NCBI GenBank assembly: GCA_030549205.1
Contig: JAUKTV010000013.1
Coordinates: 310,001 to 374,000 of the forward strand
DNA from: Apiosordaria backusii
Lineage: Eukaryota; Ascomycota; Sordariomycetes; Sordariales; Lasiosphaeriaceae
Direction: 5' to 3'
Length of the DNA: 64,000 bases
Made by a program: the position numbers and the translations under genes. Below are positions 12,355 through 26,223 of this stretch, piece after piece (position 1 is the stretch's first letter; each line of letters starts with the position of its first letter). Below the pieces are notes generated by a model. It had not been told where the DNA came from. It did not search any database and saw nothing but the letters and a program-made list of their open reading frames with translations.

Positions 12355-13784
12355 TTAGTTGCTGCTCTTTTTCTTGCACTTGTCGTGCGCCAAGTGACCA
12401 TTTCTTGCCGTAGTTCGTGTGAATTCAGCCCCGCAGTTGGGACACGTCGCCTTCGTCGCCTGTCCTGACTTTTCACGCTGATGCCGGAGGAGGTTGCTAA
12501 AGGTCGAAAACTGGCGGCCATTGCATCCATGCTCCCAACACTGTGGCTTTGGCCGGCTGTGTACCACTCGTACCTGTCCGCTCGTATCTTGAGGCCCTGG
12601 ACCCATCACTGGTGGAACTGAATACATTCCGAGGTTCGGATCTCCCATGACTGGCCTGTTGCTGAACCGACTGTTAGCGGATGGCCCACAAACTTCCAAG
12701 AAGGCACCAGGAACATACCCATAATGTGACGGTAGGCTCGGGGCAGGCGAAGGTTGGTAGCTATAGTCCGGCATGTATGACTGTGGCGGGTAGGGGCTGG
12801 TGAACATGCTCGTCTGGCTTTGATCTGGAAGAGGGGGCGAAAATGGAGGCAAATAATGCGGCGCCGAAGGCTCGGCCATCAGCGACATCTGAGGTGGTGC
12901 CGTTGTATACACCGGCATGGCCGAAGAGCTTGTTGTTAAGTCGGCCAACGTCACTGGCGGCGAATAAACAGAATCGGAACCGCTTCCCGCCCTTCGCCCG
13001 CGAGCATGCAGCTTCGAATTGTGTCGGGCCTGGTCTCGTTGGCGCTTCAGTTCCCGCTGTTCTGGCGTGAGTGTGTTCCTGGGCGGGCTGCCTGTGATCG
13101 ATCGAGACCCGCTTGGGGGTGACAAGCTGGCTTCCGACCCGTAGTGCTGGCTCATGTCCGGAGGCAAAAGACCGCTTCCAGAATCCATCACTGTCGTCAT
13201 GAGTGAGTACACACCGTTCGTCAATAATGGTATAGTGGTCGACGCACCTGGCCAAGTGAATGACGATCTGCTTCCCATACTGAATCCCGGATCGTATGAT
13301 ACGGCAACGGCGCTGGATGCGTGTCAGTGATAGTCCCTCTGCATCAAAACTTGAACAAGCGTGCGTAGTACCTCATGCTTTCCGGCTCGATCGATGCCAG
13401 CGGAGACGACGAGGAACGTGTTTCCCCGTGATCCGGTGCAGGGTCTAGTCGTAACAATGGTGTGCCTTGGACTGAGGTGTGCTCTGCTTCGAACCACTCT
13501 GTATCTGATGGTAGGGGTGAAAAGTGTTGTTGATGTGGGGAGATGGAGCTGGAAAGATAGCTGGGCGGGTGGGACAGGCTCGGACTGAAGTATACGGGTG
13601 AGGCTAGGCCCCTCGAGGATGGTGGTCTGCTGCTTGTATAGGAACCGGTTTCCAGAGACGGAGACTCGGCAAGCTGCAAGTTCTGAAAGAGCCCTTCTGT
13701 TGTAGACACCCCGCTACCGGCTCTCGACCTGGGGTTGTGTGAGTAAGTCCGGTCGAAGTCTTGGTCTGAATATGCTGAGTCCAT
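12355..13784 (-). CDS. C2H2-type zinc-finger transcription factor
   Basis: Two exons, 13784-13372 and 13312-12355, with a 59-bp phase-2 intron (GTACTA donor, CACTGAC branch, ATCCAG acceptor); 456 aa. The long N-terminal region is rich in Ser, Pro, Tyr and Gln, as in activation or regulatory segments. The C-terminal 61 residues hold the DNA-binding part: Cys396-x4-Cys401 followed by FSTFSNLLRHQREKSG, with His415 but no well-placed second His, then a better finger Cys428-x2-Cys431-x12-His444 with His447/Cys450, ending in a lysine tail. I recognise this as a conserved fungal finger pair but cannot name a characterised orthologue. An in-frame ATG at 13886 would add a hydrophobic N-terminus. I prefer 13784, because a likely 5' UTR intron (13848-13794, GTATGT...CCCAG) removes that upstream stretch. 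The gene sits alone between two long gene-poor tracts. Confidence 0.8.
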
Positions 13785-16700
13785 CTCGAAAGACTGGGAG
13801 GAAGAACACGAAAAGGCTATAAGAAAACTCAAGATGAATACCACATACGTTGTCGGTAACGATATGCCACTGTGGGCTGACGGCAAATGGCGCTCGTCGA
13901 CTTATATGAAGATGTCAACTGAAGGCACGAGGTCGGCGTCGGGTCTCTGGGCCCGTGAAGCGATCAGGTAGCAAGATTTCGAAAGCTTGAAAATCTATCT
14001 TTGGGGTAGCTAGAAGCTTTTGATGGCCCTCAGCCTCAGAGGTCGTGGAGCATGGGGCCGGGGAGGCTAGGCTTATAACTTGGAGAGGCGGTACCCATCC
14101 CCACAAATGTCCTACTGGGGGGTACTGGTGTACATGGTGGTGCACCTTGCTCATGAGGTATCCTTACAGCTGAGCAAGCTTGGGCCGGCAAGAACCCGCA
14201 CCTCAGTGGGCTACGGGTATACCATGGAGTCAACAAGCCTGCCAGGGAGTAAGGCCGGGACGACAGAAGAGCGAGGGGTGCAAGTTCCAGGGGTCGGGGT
14301 AAGGGGTTCTAGCAGGGGCATTAAACGGGAAACAGGGTGGGTGTGTGGATGGTGTGGATCTAAAAGATCAGGTATTGTGTGTACCTCGATACAAGCAGAT
14401 GCATAAAAAGAGAACGGGAAAATAAGCCCTCCACCAGAAAAATCCAGCCCAAAGGAGACTAGCTTGAAGAAACAAGGATGGATTGACTTGTCAACGGCCT
14501 TACCGGGGAATGGCAGTGGTCGCGTAATGGGGAAGGTCTCTTTGCTTGGTACATCTTTGAGGACATAGGACCCTCCTTGAAGGCCGGGCAATGGCAGTAC
14601 GTACTTCTCTCCCTCCCGCTTGGGTTGAAGATGTCGAGTATAGAGGAGAATAAGAAATACAGACAGAGAGAGCAACAACGGACTGAGCGATCGAGTGGCG
14701 CAGAATGAAACGGCCACGGCCCCCAGGCTCCAGCGTTTCTGTCTCTGTCCGTAATGCCCGGTTCCAGGAGATGGAGAAGAGCTGTGCCGCGTGGTGTTAA
14801 GGGAAACAGCTTGCTCTTAGGTGAAAAGAAGGCGAATGCGCCGTGCCCAGACAGCACTGTCCGGACAAGCTCGTGGGAGAGGCGGTATGGAACGTGTAGA
14901 GGTGTGCTTCTGAATGGTGCAACCGCATTCTTATCCAGGCCAAGAGTCGCACAATGATCACATATCTATGTATGATCAACGGTGACGAGGGCCAGACGCA
15001 GCTGCTCCGGGACAGCTCCCGCTCGTCTGTTGGAAGCCACATGGTGTGTGTATGCGGCGTCTGCAGCATCAATCATACCAAAAGAAGCAAACGCCCATTT
15101 CCGCCCTGCGCGGCTGGCATCTGTTCAGATTGATCTGTGCTGTTTCGACATAGAAGTTCCACAGGGCCAAATATCACAGGGGAGGAACATTCGGAGCGTT
15201 TGCTGGGTATTGCAGGCGAGAGAAGAGCGGGGAGGGGAAACAGATGGGATGGTCCCAGAAGCCAGACAGGCGGTGTTATTCATCTAACGGGGCAGGATCG
15301 GAGAATCAGCGGAGGACAGCCAATGGGTCGAATTGCCTTGTTGGGATGCATGAGGAGTCTTCGAAGATCCACTGCTGCAGAAGAGAAGGGTCTGGGGTTT
15401 GGGTACTTATTGGGCAGAACAAAAAGACAAGTGAAGGATACCCGTGAAGAGCGCAGTCAGCGCAGTCAGCGATGGGAAGAGCCCAAGCGAAATTCCAGTG
15501 TTTCCATGTCTCCGTCTTCCCCGAGACAATGTCGGCCAGTGGCCCAGAGACGGAGTATCCTCAGGGTGAGATGTTGAAGAGCAGCCAGCAAGGGCATGCT
15601 CTGGTTGTGGGCAGTAGGGCTTGCGGCAGAGGAGATGAAGTTGCGTTGTAGGATCGAGAGCCCTGTCCCGACGCCCCGGGTTGCTGATTCCGTTTTGATA
15701 ACCCTTATCGTGCATACCGCCCAATAGCGCGGCAGGCACAGACCATACCTCGCGGCAAGCTAGCGCATTAGACAAGCGCGTGTCTCGCATCTCCCGAGAC
15801 AACCAGGGTGCGCACTGGGCAGGTAGGCGCAGCTTAGGCCACCACTTTTTGCAAGGCTTTCCAGCTCCCGGGTGCTGGAAATCCCAACATGACACCGCTT
15901 GCTGTTACATCTGGACGCAATTGTTCTACAAACATCATCCGACAAGCAGCTCCGTGCAACGCTCAAGGTCGTGTTGCTGTCACGGTTGATGACAAGCGAT
16001 ACAACATCAAAAAGTCCTCCGTCGGACTTTTGTGCCAAGACGTCCAGTCCACGCCGCTGGTTCTCGTCTTCCCGTCTTGCCGCCATCAAAGCGTTTCCTT
16101 CCATTGTTCTCGAAGCCCAAGACCCCCTGCAGCGTATGGCACAGCTGTTCCAAACACTGTTCAAGCGCGGCGCTTGTTTGCTTGCCTAAAGAGTGTGTGG
16201 TGTGGGTTTGACATTGTCGCGACCTCTGATATGTTTATGACATCCAGGCAAAGCCGGCCGGAGAGCCGGACGATTCGGCGAACACAAGGACGCGGACCGG
16301 CAATAGTTCTCGGGATTCTCCACTTTCTTGTCAAACGGCGCTCATCTTCGGTGCAATACGAAATAGTCGAGTCCAGTCTAATTTACTGACCTGCCAACTC
16401 GGGAAGAGAACGGGGTCCAATAGTCTGCCCAAACCTCTCGTAACCGGGCAAACCAATCGAATCATGCTGACGGTGCAGCATTGTCCCAAGTTGTCAAAGT
16501 GCAAACGGTCTGTTCTCTAGTCTTACAGCATACGGAGTACTCTCGGTGCCCAATCATGTCTGCTCCCAGTCGTTGTTGCCGTTTCCCTCACGCAATCAAT
16601 AGCCTTAAGACCGCAGACAAAAAGACACAGCTTTCATACCTCACGGCTATTCTTTGTTCAAAATCTGAACGACAAAAACAAATAATACATGCCCAGTTCA

Positions 16701-19700
16701 CTCATGCCAAGACTGGGTCTAAGGTACCCGCAACTCTACGAGTAGCAGCATCCACCACGGGATCCATTGTCCCCAGACCAGTTCTAGCGTGCACCCTTGG
16801 GGTCCCCGGGTCCTTGGAGAACCAGGATGGAGAAAGTCAGTGCTCTGAAATAGCAATGAGGATGGAATTTGCTGACATCTTCTCTTGCAGTTTACCGGTT
16901 TCCCTTAGCTGGATGCTTTACTAAGTACACTCCAACCCTGGTTTAATTGTTAGCGCGGAACCTGGACAGGGATCATATACCCACTTTCACAAACCCACCA
17001 CTTTTTCCCTAGAAACGCCACAACGATACACTCAACTGGCTAGAATAAAAGAGACCGCCAGAATAAGACTTATAAGACATTTTTTTCCCGGTAAAAAATG
17101 GTGGTTGTTGAGCTGTGGTAGCTTTTTTGATGTGGGTGGATCTCGAAGTCTCGCGCTAACAATTAAACCAGGGTTGGAGTGTACATATTATAACCCCGAT
17201 ACTCGCATTTTGGGCTGCCATGTTGAAAGATGTCATCTTCCCAATGCATCGAAGCTGTTGTCTATCTGATCCAACAGCACCAACCAACGCTCTTTCGCCA
17301 GCATGAGTTTCCCCCACAGTGTCTAAGCCTGGAGTGAGGGGCAGCATTGATGTTTACCAGGGCCCCCCGCAATCGACAAGGCCGTTTGAAGTTTAGCCAC
17401 AGTTTTATTCTGTTGCCTGGACTAGTCCCAACCTCATCACCTATCATCGCCCCATATCGGAAACAGATCTCTCAAAATCGGACTTTGATCGCGGCTCGCA
17501 GGAATCTGGCGACCATTGCACCTGCGTGAGAACTCAAATTTCGGGATCATGACGGCGCAGCTGTTTCAACAGCAGAGCAAGCTTCTTCTAGCCACAACGA
17601 AAGAAACCCAGGTCAGGTATGAATCTTGATTTACCACCTTAAGGTCCACACCACTGCCCTAACACGTCCATAGATAGACACGCTCGACTCGTTTTCTCCT
17701 TTATACAGTGCGAGCTTTCACCATTCTCAGCAGCACAGTCAGCGGTCTTCTACTGCATGGCGCCGGCAGCCTCCAAGTTGTTCGAGATGGTGGTGTCCCT
17801 ACTATGCAGTAGTGTGAAGGAGCAGGTTTGGCTGCATTCTGGCGGCTAACAATCCCAATCGCAGCACATGCTGCCAGCCACTGAAACCTAAATCACAATA
17901 CCTAGCCGCCGTCCGCGCATATGGATGCAGCTCCGAAGCCGATGCTCGAATCAAGCGCGGTCTATCTCCGGCGCCGGTAGTGTTGCCGTACGCACTATCG
18001 ATTTGGTGGGTGGTGTTGTCATTCCCGAGGGCCGCCCCATCATCCTTCACCTGCAATAGCCTCCTTATCCAGTTTGTGGGGGCGTGAGATGTTGAAATAT
18101 CAAACACAAGCTCACTGGTGACGACACCCACACATTTCCGGCGGTCCCGTCCTCCAGGCTAATGTGCTTGGGGGCCGAAGTGGCTGTCGGGATGGACTCA
18201 AAGTATGAAATCTTCCGATTGGGCCTGGCCAAAAGTCGGGTCAGCTGTGCTGCCAGCGATCGAGAATTTCCACGTTCACGGCCAAACCCCCATTTCTCTC
18301 CCAGCACAGCAAGCTCGAACACATGCAGCTCATATTGCCAGACAGACAAAGGTTGCACCAAAAGCACCAACGGCAGCATACGAGCAAGGCATCATCCCCA
18401 GAGCTAACAGTTTGTTGGAGCTAGTACTTAAAGTGCGCTGCTGCCATATCCGATTGCTTGTGCAACTGTCCATCGGTTGCTATATGCGATAAATATGGCG
18501 TTCTTGAGCTGACCAACTCTGGACACTCCACACCAGATGCTCCAACAGGTACCACAACAGAAGCGTTGTTACGAACACATGACAAGTTCTTTTGAAATCA
18601 CACGCCATGAGTTCCGCCTTTGCACCTCAGCGGCACAGCAGAATCGTGGCATAGGCCTTCGATTCTCCCCACCACCACCGGCGCCTTACTCATGCATTGG
18701 AGAGACTGGCGGACAAGCAGTAGAGGGGTCTGCCATTGCGACTCCATCCCCACACCCAGTGCGTTTGCTCGCTTGTTCAGGATCTACTATTCAACCACCC
18801 CACGATCTATGTAACTGCGCGGTCTATCCACTGCGGGCTTTTTTCCATTTGCAAATGGATCAACCTGTCAGCTTCACCGACTCTTTAGGTTGCGACATTT
18901 TGTCTGCAGAGGGCTTGCATTAGATTCAATAACGCAAGGCGATTTATTTATCCCAACAATCTATCTCACGCAAACTCTGCCGCCGCAGTGATATTCAAGC
19001 TGATGCTCGTCAGGTTTTTTGCCTTGTCCTCCGGCTGAGATTGCAAGTCATCACGGATCAACGTTCATGTGATAAGGGCGGTGAGAAACACGATCGGGCT
19101 TATCTACCACGAAAACACTTTTCTGGTCAGCATGCAGTCAGCGCTACAACGACGAGTAGATTCTTGCGTCAGCTGCACGCTCTGACGGTTCCGCAAGTCG
19201 AGGTCAGAAGTTTAATGGACGAGTTGATCCCTCAGCCCTGTAGGGCGGCTTGTGCGTCAGTGGCTGAAATGGGGCTTCTTCAGAGCTGGAACCTGAGCCT
19301 GTGGCCTATGTTGGAGCTGGACTTCCAACTCAGACAAGCGGCAGCCGGTGACGACGGTGTTGGACCGAGATTTTGGGAAACTGACAATCATTACGGTCAT
19401 CTTCCTAAATCGTATTGCCCGCAGCATGCTACCGGCTTACTGTGTACGCAGTTCCGTACCCCGCAACGGTGCCAAAAAGGTTCTCAATGATTGTTGGTCG
19501 TACAACGACCACTCGCTTCGAATGTTGGGATGGCAGAGTGCCAAGCTCCTCACTCCCGAGCTCGAGGGGTTGGATCACCTGGGATGACACGTGGTGGAAG
19601 GGGTGATGCGACCACTAGCTACATCCGATACCTTTTCCGAATCATGATGCCCGTCCTCCATCCGGCGGTTATTTTCTCGCCCATATGAGCTTCGAGAAAT

Positions 19701-22700
19701 TGCGTGATGATGATTGCTTCCCTTATTGCACAACAGGGGATTTTTGCCATTCCGAAACCCGGACATCTCCAGAAGGGCACAGTTAGCCGGCCATGCCTTT
19801 GAGCTGCCTATTTTGATACTGGCGTGGAATACTAGTGGCAGTTGTGAACTAATACTTCTCAAATCACAACTCTTCTCTTACAAGCTCTGACTTGGCTCGC
19901 TGGAGGCTCGGATCCGACAGAGCTCGACCGCACCCGCCTAGGAAATGCGGCTATCAATGAAAGCGATCCAGAGTCCGAGATCTCCACCGCATCGTATATA
20001 TCCTACCGCGATTGGAGATGATTGTTAAGCTTCGAGGCTGGTCCTAAGCGCCAGGCATCTCAGATGTCAAGATTAGTGGCAGCACTCAGAGAGATGCGGG
20101 TTTAGAATCACGAGCTGCCTGTCGATCAACAGCGTCTTGTTACGGTCTCTACCGAGACTCTATACACCATCTATCGCCAGCCCTATGAGGCCGGTATGAT
20201 TCTGTTTCGGGTGTGGCTCATGTCGGCTCATCATGCATCAGCCTCATCACTCGGCGGCCGGAAGACCACGCTGTGGCGTTCCAGCGGTAGCGCAACACCA
20301 TGCTGCCTGTTTTTCGCTCGGACTTGGACGAAGCTGCCATCCCTGAAGAAGTTCTCACCGTTATGGTCACCGGTCTCATTGATGTTACGGCGGTTATCAC
20401 ACTTGGAATTAACCAGTGTCAAACAGCAAGGCGTTGCAGTATTTTGCCTGCCGGGTGTCTCGGGTTCAGTTGGCTCTATACCCGTGCCCTCAAACTTCAA
20501 GCCCTATTCTGATTTGAGCAACACGAGCTGTTCACATTATACCTTTCACGTCACAGCATATCGTTTTGATGTATTTGCCGGCTATTGACTCACCCCTCAT
20601 TATTGCATCTTTCTAGCACAGTAGAGATATCGAACCCAAAGTCTGTAACGAAAGTGCTGACATAATGAGCATTTGCTATGGTCGTGCCGAAGGATTCAGA
20701 CATGCATTTGGCTTTTTCGGTACCGAAGAAGACAAGCGTTTTAGCGGTCAAAAATGCGATACATCAAGGAGAAGGAGGCGGCGTGGGGAAGCTTTCGAGG
20801 AGTTTTCCAGAAGCTTGAGATTATTCTGTCTCAGGAATGAACACTCCGTGTGGAAGACAAACAACGGCCTGGCTCGCATTGAAGCCGCATATGGGATCAA
20901 GCTCGAGGGCTTCATCAAGGCAGATGACCGAGTCGCCGCCGGCAGTCTGCAGTCGGCTTGACGGTGGCCCAGTACATGAGCCAAGATACTGCGAGGGCGG
21001 GTAATAGGCCATTGTCAGCATTTTGTGTTCCTTTGGAAGTACAGCCTCTTTGTTGATGTTAGTTTCGAATGATCTTCTCTCCCTGAACTCTGAACAACAG
21101 AGAGGCTCTTCCTGAAGAAGAAAACGGGGGTTTCTTTCTACCAGTGGGTTCTTCCCGGAGCAAGCTCCGGTGCGCCCCAGTTCCTCTGCTTTCCTCTATC
21201 GATCTCTTCCCATCGCTTGCATATGAGAGCAGGCCAAAACCGTCAAAGCACATACATATCACATCACCATCACCCTAATTCGCCGGGGCAAGACCCAAGA
21301 TATCTGTGCCCCTGACTCCAACGCACTCCCTTCTCCCCCTGCATATTCAGTGGGATTCTGTGGGGGAAGCGGTGTCATTGTCGTTGTCAAAGTTCTTTGA
21401 TCCTACCGGACGGTTAGGATAGCCAAGCTCCATACCGGTGAACAAATCCGGAAACCTTGTCACGGACGGTAGACCGGCACCTAAACACACGACACTGGCG
21501 GAGCAAAGCAAGCGGTTGATGAAATGACTGGCTGATTGGTGGACTAATCTCTCTGCAAAACGCGAAGACAAAACTGAAGAAAGGGTAGAATATATGCAAC
21601 AAACAGAGTCTTTGTCAGGGCAGGTAAATACCTACCTTTAAACCCCCCAGACCAAGGTTGACGGGCCCCGAAATTCAGGAGATTGACGCTTTCGATAGAC
21701 TCAAAAGGTGGATATGTGGATATATGGTATGTGGCGGACGTTCTTCCCGATATCCACCACCCGCCAACAACAACGTCACTAACAACAGCAGCACATCCTT
21801 GATTATGGAGTATTTTCCCTCTAGCCAACCATAACCGATAACTTTACGAAGTCGCTATTCCCTGGATGAAACCTACACAGGGACGAGCTGTTTCCGTTCG
21901 TGGATGGGCATAGCTCTTTCGGGTGGCTATTGCCGCCAAGAGAATTACACGCCGCAGGCAGGTTGTGTCATGGACTTAGTCTTGCATGCAACTTGTTCAA
22001 AATGCTGCCGAGATAAACGCCGGTGATTTCATGTTTCGTTGCAGACCACTCTCTGTTGCTTGGCCTGGCGCGTCTGTTTCGAGAATGAGGACGGGATGGA
22101 TGGATGGTGGATGGGGTAGGGTAGGAGGGAAAGGTGAAAGAGGAAAGGGGAGAGGAGAGAGGAAAGGTAGGGGGTTGAATCCTTCCCGAAATGCGCCCCT
22201 GTGCCTCTTCCTTCCCTCGAAAAGGTCGCCGACGACGACGGCCACGACCACCGTGGGGCAAGGTAGAAAGCTGCAGAAAGAGAGAGGGAGGGGAGAGGTC
22301 AAGGCAGGTTGAAGCGGTTAATGAACACAACCTTCTTGCTCGTGCCGCCGCCGCTGCTAATCACTACTATCAAGTGAGCGAGGTGGGTTGTGCTCCAGTC
22401 CAAGGCATCGTGAGTATGAGCTCCCCTGGGAAGACACTAACCAACTAACTCAATATCTTCCTATCTACAGTCAACTTTTGACCGCTGGCCAGCAAGACAG
22501 ATGTGTTCAAGCTGGGATATCACCGGGGTAGCCAGCGCTGAAGCCGACTCGGTCCCGAGAGAACACCCAAAACCAAGTTCCGGAACGTTAGCAGCATGAG
22601 GTGGGCAGATCATATGAAGATCACCGGATACCTACCTACCTACCTTCGCTATCATGACGCGCGGCTAGCTACAGACGGAACTTTTGTTGTGCTGTGCTGG

Positions 22701-25700
22701 ACTTTTTTTTACTGTGAGGCGAAGCAAGCAAGCGCAAGTCCATCATATCATGTGTGAGTGTGTTGATCTGCATGCAGCTGTGAAGAGATAAAACTAGTCT
22801 ACTGTAGCTAGCTGTTAGAAACGCGCCGAGTTGGCGCCACTGCTCAAGCAAGAATGTTGGAGTGATGTGGCGAACCACTCATTTCTCAAACAATCTAGAA
22901 GCCTGATGAGCGAGGTGGTCGAGATGATCAAGACCGTGCAGTTGAGATACTCGGAGAAATCCGAACGGGATTTGTTGCTGTTTTGACCTAGGCCAGGGTA
23001 GGGGGGGTGTGTGAGATTGCGGACCTGGAGAGAGGCCGGGTGTGTGGCCTTGCTGTTGACATGACATGATGTCTCCCGATCTAACGTGCAGACACATCTG
23101 GACTTGAATATTACCATTAATGTTGACGGTTACATCAAGTACATTTTGTTGAGTACGTATCATGGATCAACCCACAGAAGTTCGGGTCGGCCCCGGGATG
23201 GCGAAGTTGACGATCTGGCTTTGCCCAGCTAAGTAACCAGCTCATGGTGGATGGATGGAACGACATGATATTCAGAGCCGCGCCTGGAACAACAACATCT
23301 AACGGGAACGTTCCTAACGGCGCCTCGGTTCCTTTCCGAGGGCAAGGGCTAGAAGTTACAAGGCGACCCGGGGGGGCAAAGTGACAAGGCGGCTCGAGGG
23401 TGTCGTCCAGGCGGGAAGAGAGAGAGAGAGAGAGAGAAAGCGGATACCTCCTCGCGTGCTTCCATCTCGGTAATTCCTATACATTAATTATCAACAACAA
23501 CGGTCGGTCTTGAACCGCGAATGCCGAGTTGCGACGGGAGGAAGGGACATACAGATGGACGGGGGGGAGGGAGGGAATGCGGTGAGTAGTCGGTTAGTAC
23601 GGGGTAAGTGAAGTGTCACTGGAGGTTGTTCTACGCCGCCTCCTTCCTGCTTCTTCTTCTCCTGCTTCTCTAGGGCTGGCGCGTTCAAGCTTGGAGCATG
23701 TAACCAACTGCTTTGGTGTTGCGTCAGGTTTTTTCTTGGCTTGGAGTGGTGCTGTGCTGTGTCGTGTTGTGGAGAAGGGGGGGTGTTTGTCTGCATGTCT
23801 GTCTGTCTGTCTGCCGGGTAATATACGCGTGACGGGTTTGTATCATGGAGGAGGCTATAATAAGGCCTTGAGACGTGTAAGTGTACATGTATTGTTGTTA
23901 GCCCCGACGGGGAGGGGGTTAAGGCCGAGGAATGGGTACCCCCTGACTGGAACGTTTTTCAGAGGTCAGTGAGGAGGGTATGTATGTATGCGTTTATCAG
24001 GGAGTTAGTAGAGGTCGGAAACGGTGTGATTGATGATATGGGAGTGGGTTATGACTTTTGGTGATATATTGACAAATCTCGTTGTTCCTTCGGTTTAGAC
24101 AGAAGTTCGCCGTGATCTTGCTCAGTGATGTTTAACTACATGGGCTTACAGGTATCCTACATAAGCTGCTTATGTGTATCCAGCTGTTGTGAAATATGAG
24201 ATATGAAATCTTCTATGTTTTGATATAGGTCAAAATTACAACCACGCGAAAGATCTACATACCTTCAGGTAGTCACGAAGAGTTGGTGTTCATCACCACC
24301 ATCCATAGCATTATCCCCCTTCCCACCACCAATGACTCTTACAAATCTTCCATGTTTGCCTGCTCGCCTTGCCTTACCGAGCTCACCAATCTCAGTCTTT
24401 CCAGTTCCTCAGAATTTGTCATCCAACACGTCACACAAAAAGCCCCTTTTACACAAGCCTGCGGCGTATGTCTCCACGGAACCCAAGCCGAAGCGATGGT
24501 CGAAGCGCCCGGTGTTTCCGGACTTAAGCGCAAATAGAACAAAAAATGATAGAGAGAAGCCGTTGGTTGTACGGAATATGTGCTTCGCCGGCGTATACGT
24601 GGGTGGATACACATCCAGCGTGGGGTGTTATGTCTCCAGAAGGCGAAGGGCGATGGTGAGAAAGAGAGTGTGTGGATGATCATGACTCAGGGGTAGCGTT
24701 CAACTGGTCTAAATCCGATGAAACCGATAGTCCACAATAATCAAACTGTCGGGGGAAACAATAGCTTCACCTTGCCTTGCCCTGTCAACATTGGATACTG
24801 TACATCAGTCACCATAGGTTGGTAGATACCCCCTTTCAGCCCCTGAACGCGAAGCTCCAAAACAAGCAAACACCCCCTTAAAACCAAACAGCTCAACCCT
24901 CGCCTTTACCCTGCGTTGTCTCTACCTAGGTATTCACCCTCTGATCCGGGATTATCATCTGAGGAGTGGGTGGAATACGGGTATACTACCTACAGATGAT
25001 GCTCAACAGGTAGGTGGTGTGACCTGGCCCAAGGGAAGTGAAGAGATCATCGCAATAACGTCTGTGGCGATGTTCGGACGAGCTCTGCCTTGTGATCAAC
25101 AGCAACACCCAAAATCTTTAAGGCTGGGGAAGTCAATGTGGCTTTCCCAGGCGGCTGTGTCGTGCTGCTTGCTGTGAACCGGGCAGTGAGTAGCCTGTTG
25201 CATCATTGCTTAGCTCTTCCTCTCTTAGAGAAGATAATGGCTAGGCTTTCTTGGTATCTCATCTATTTCCCTGATGATATTTTCCACTGGTTAGCTCCGT
25301 GGGTGTTGCTGCTCAGATATGATTCAGTTTTCGTCGAGGTCTTTTGAGATGGGAAAGCTGTCTGGTCTACACGTACCCATAAAACGGATTCAGTATATGG
25401 TTGTAAACCAGAGAAGAACCTGTAAGTAAATGATGGTGCCTAAACAGTCGTCAAGGTCTTTCAACGTTATCCTTTCTGCCTGTGTCAATCCAGGACACCC
25501 ACCGGTCTTGAAATCTTCTATTACACTATCAAACCATACACGCAGCCACACGAGAAATATTTATGGCTGCAAGACACTGTAGGAGACGCGACAGTTATAT
25601 CGAAAAGACTCGGTCACGCATGATTAGCTAGGTGTAGGGCAGTATCTGTTGCAGTGGTTTTCTCTTGCTACCTAGTGGGGGAGTGTTGCCGTGGTGTTGA

Positions 25701-26223
25701 TAATGGTGCTAATGTTTTGATGTGGAACTTGGCCCCTTTCTATTGCATTTCTAGCACACACAAGCATGAGCGCAATGTCATAACCAACATTAACAAAATG
25801 CTTTCACAGATAACAAAGTAATCTCTTCTGCCAGCAAGCTACCAACAAGCTGACTAGAGTAGTGGTATATATGCTTGGAAAAGGCGACAAAGTAAAGAAG
25901 AAAAAGGGATAGTTATATATGCAAACCGCTCACTCCAGTGCTTTATTACGCCTGCTCTTTCTCATTTCCAATCCCATCCATCCATCCATCCATCCGTTTC
26001 CTCTGCCATTTCCAGGCCCGTCCATCGTGGTATAGATACCCCCTTTCCTTCTCCAGGAAAACTCTCCAATGTAAATGCCCAAGGAACAATAATCAAAGCA
26101 GCCAAGACAGACGGACAAAACGCCGAAGCGATGACAGCAGACCGTAAAAAAAGGCCCCATAAAGATAAACTCCGATCCAAAGAAAAATATGTGGTGTGGT
26201 GTATGTTTGTAATAATGGAAGGG
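13785..26223. other. gene-poor region, 12.4 kb
   Basis: Upstream of the zinc-finger gene (-) and downstream of the RBR ligase gene (-). No open frame here gives a recognisable product or a multi-exon model that I could extend. Composition is near-balanced, so it does not look like classic AT-rich RIP-mutated transposon DNA. It holds a MITE-like element (16928-17181) and simple repeats: (GA)n near 23418-23438, (GTCT)n near 23798-23813, (TCCA)n near 25976-25995, (CTAC)n near 22630-22644. One stretch (about 19890-20590) reads protein-like in a single frame apart from two stops; it may be a decayed gene, but I could not assign it. Confidence 0.45.
16928..17181. mobile_element. MITE-like element with long perfect terminal inverted repeats
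   Basis: The sequence from 16925 begins GTACACTCCAACCCTGGTTT and continues to GCGCG at 16957; the exact reverse complement occupies 17152-17184. That is a 33-bp perfect inverted repeat. The ends are consistent with a TA target-site duplication (16926-16927 and 17182-17183), as in Tc1/mariner/pogo-type insertions. The 254-bp element has no coding capacity, so it would depend on a transposase elsewhere. Inner sequence is A/T-rich with weaker secondary complementarity (CCACCACTTTTT against AAAAATGGTGG). No second copy seen in this window. Confidence 0.8.

Noticed and set aside
13785..13886. Upstream in-frame ATG extending the zinc-finger protein by 34 residues
   Set aside because: It would give a hydrophobic N-terminus unusual for a transcription factor, and a GTATGT...CCCAG intron in the leader explains the stretch better.
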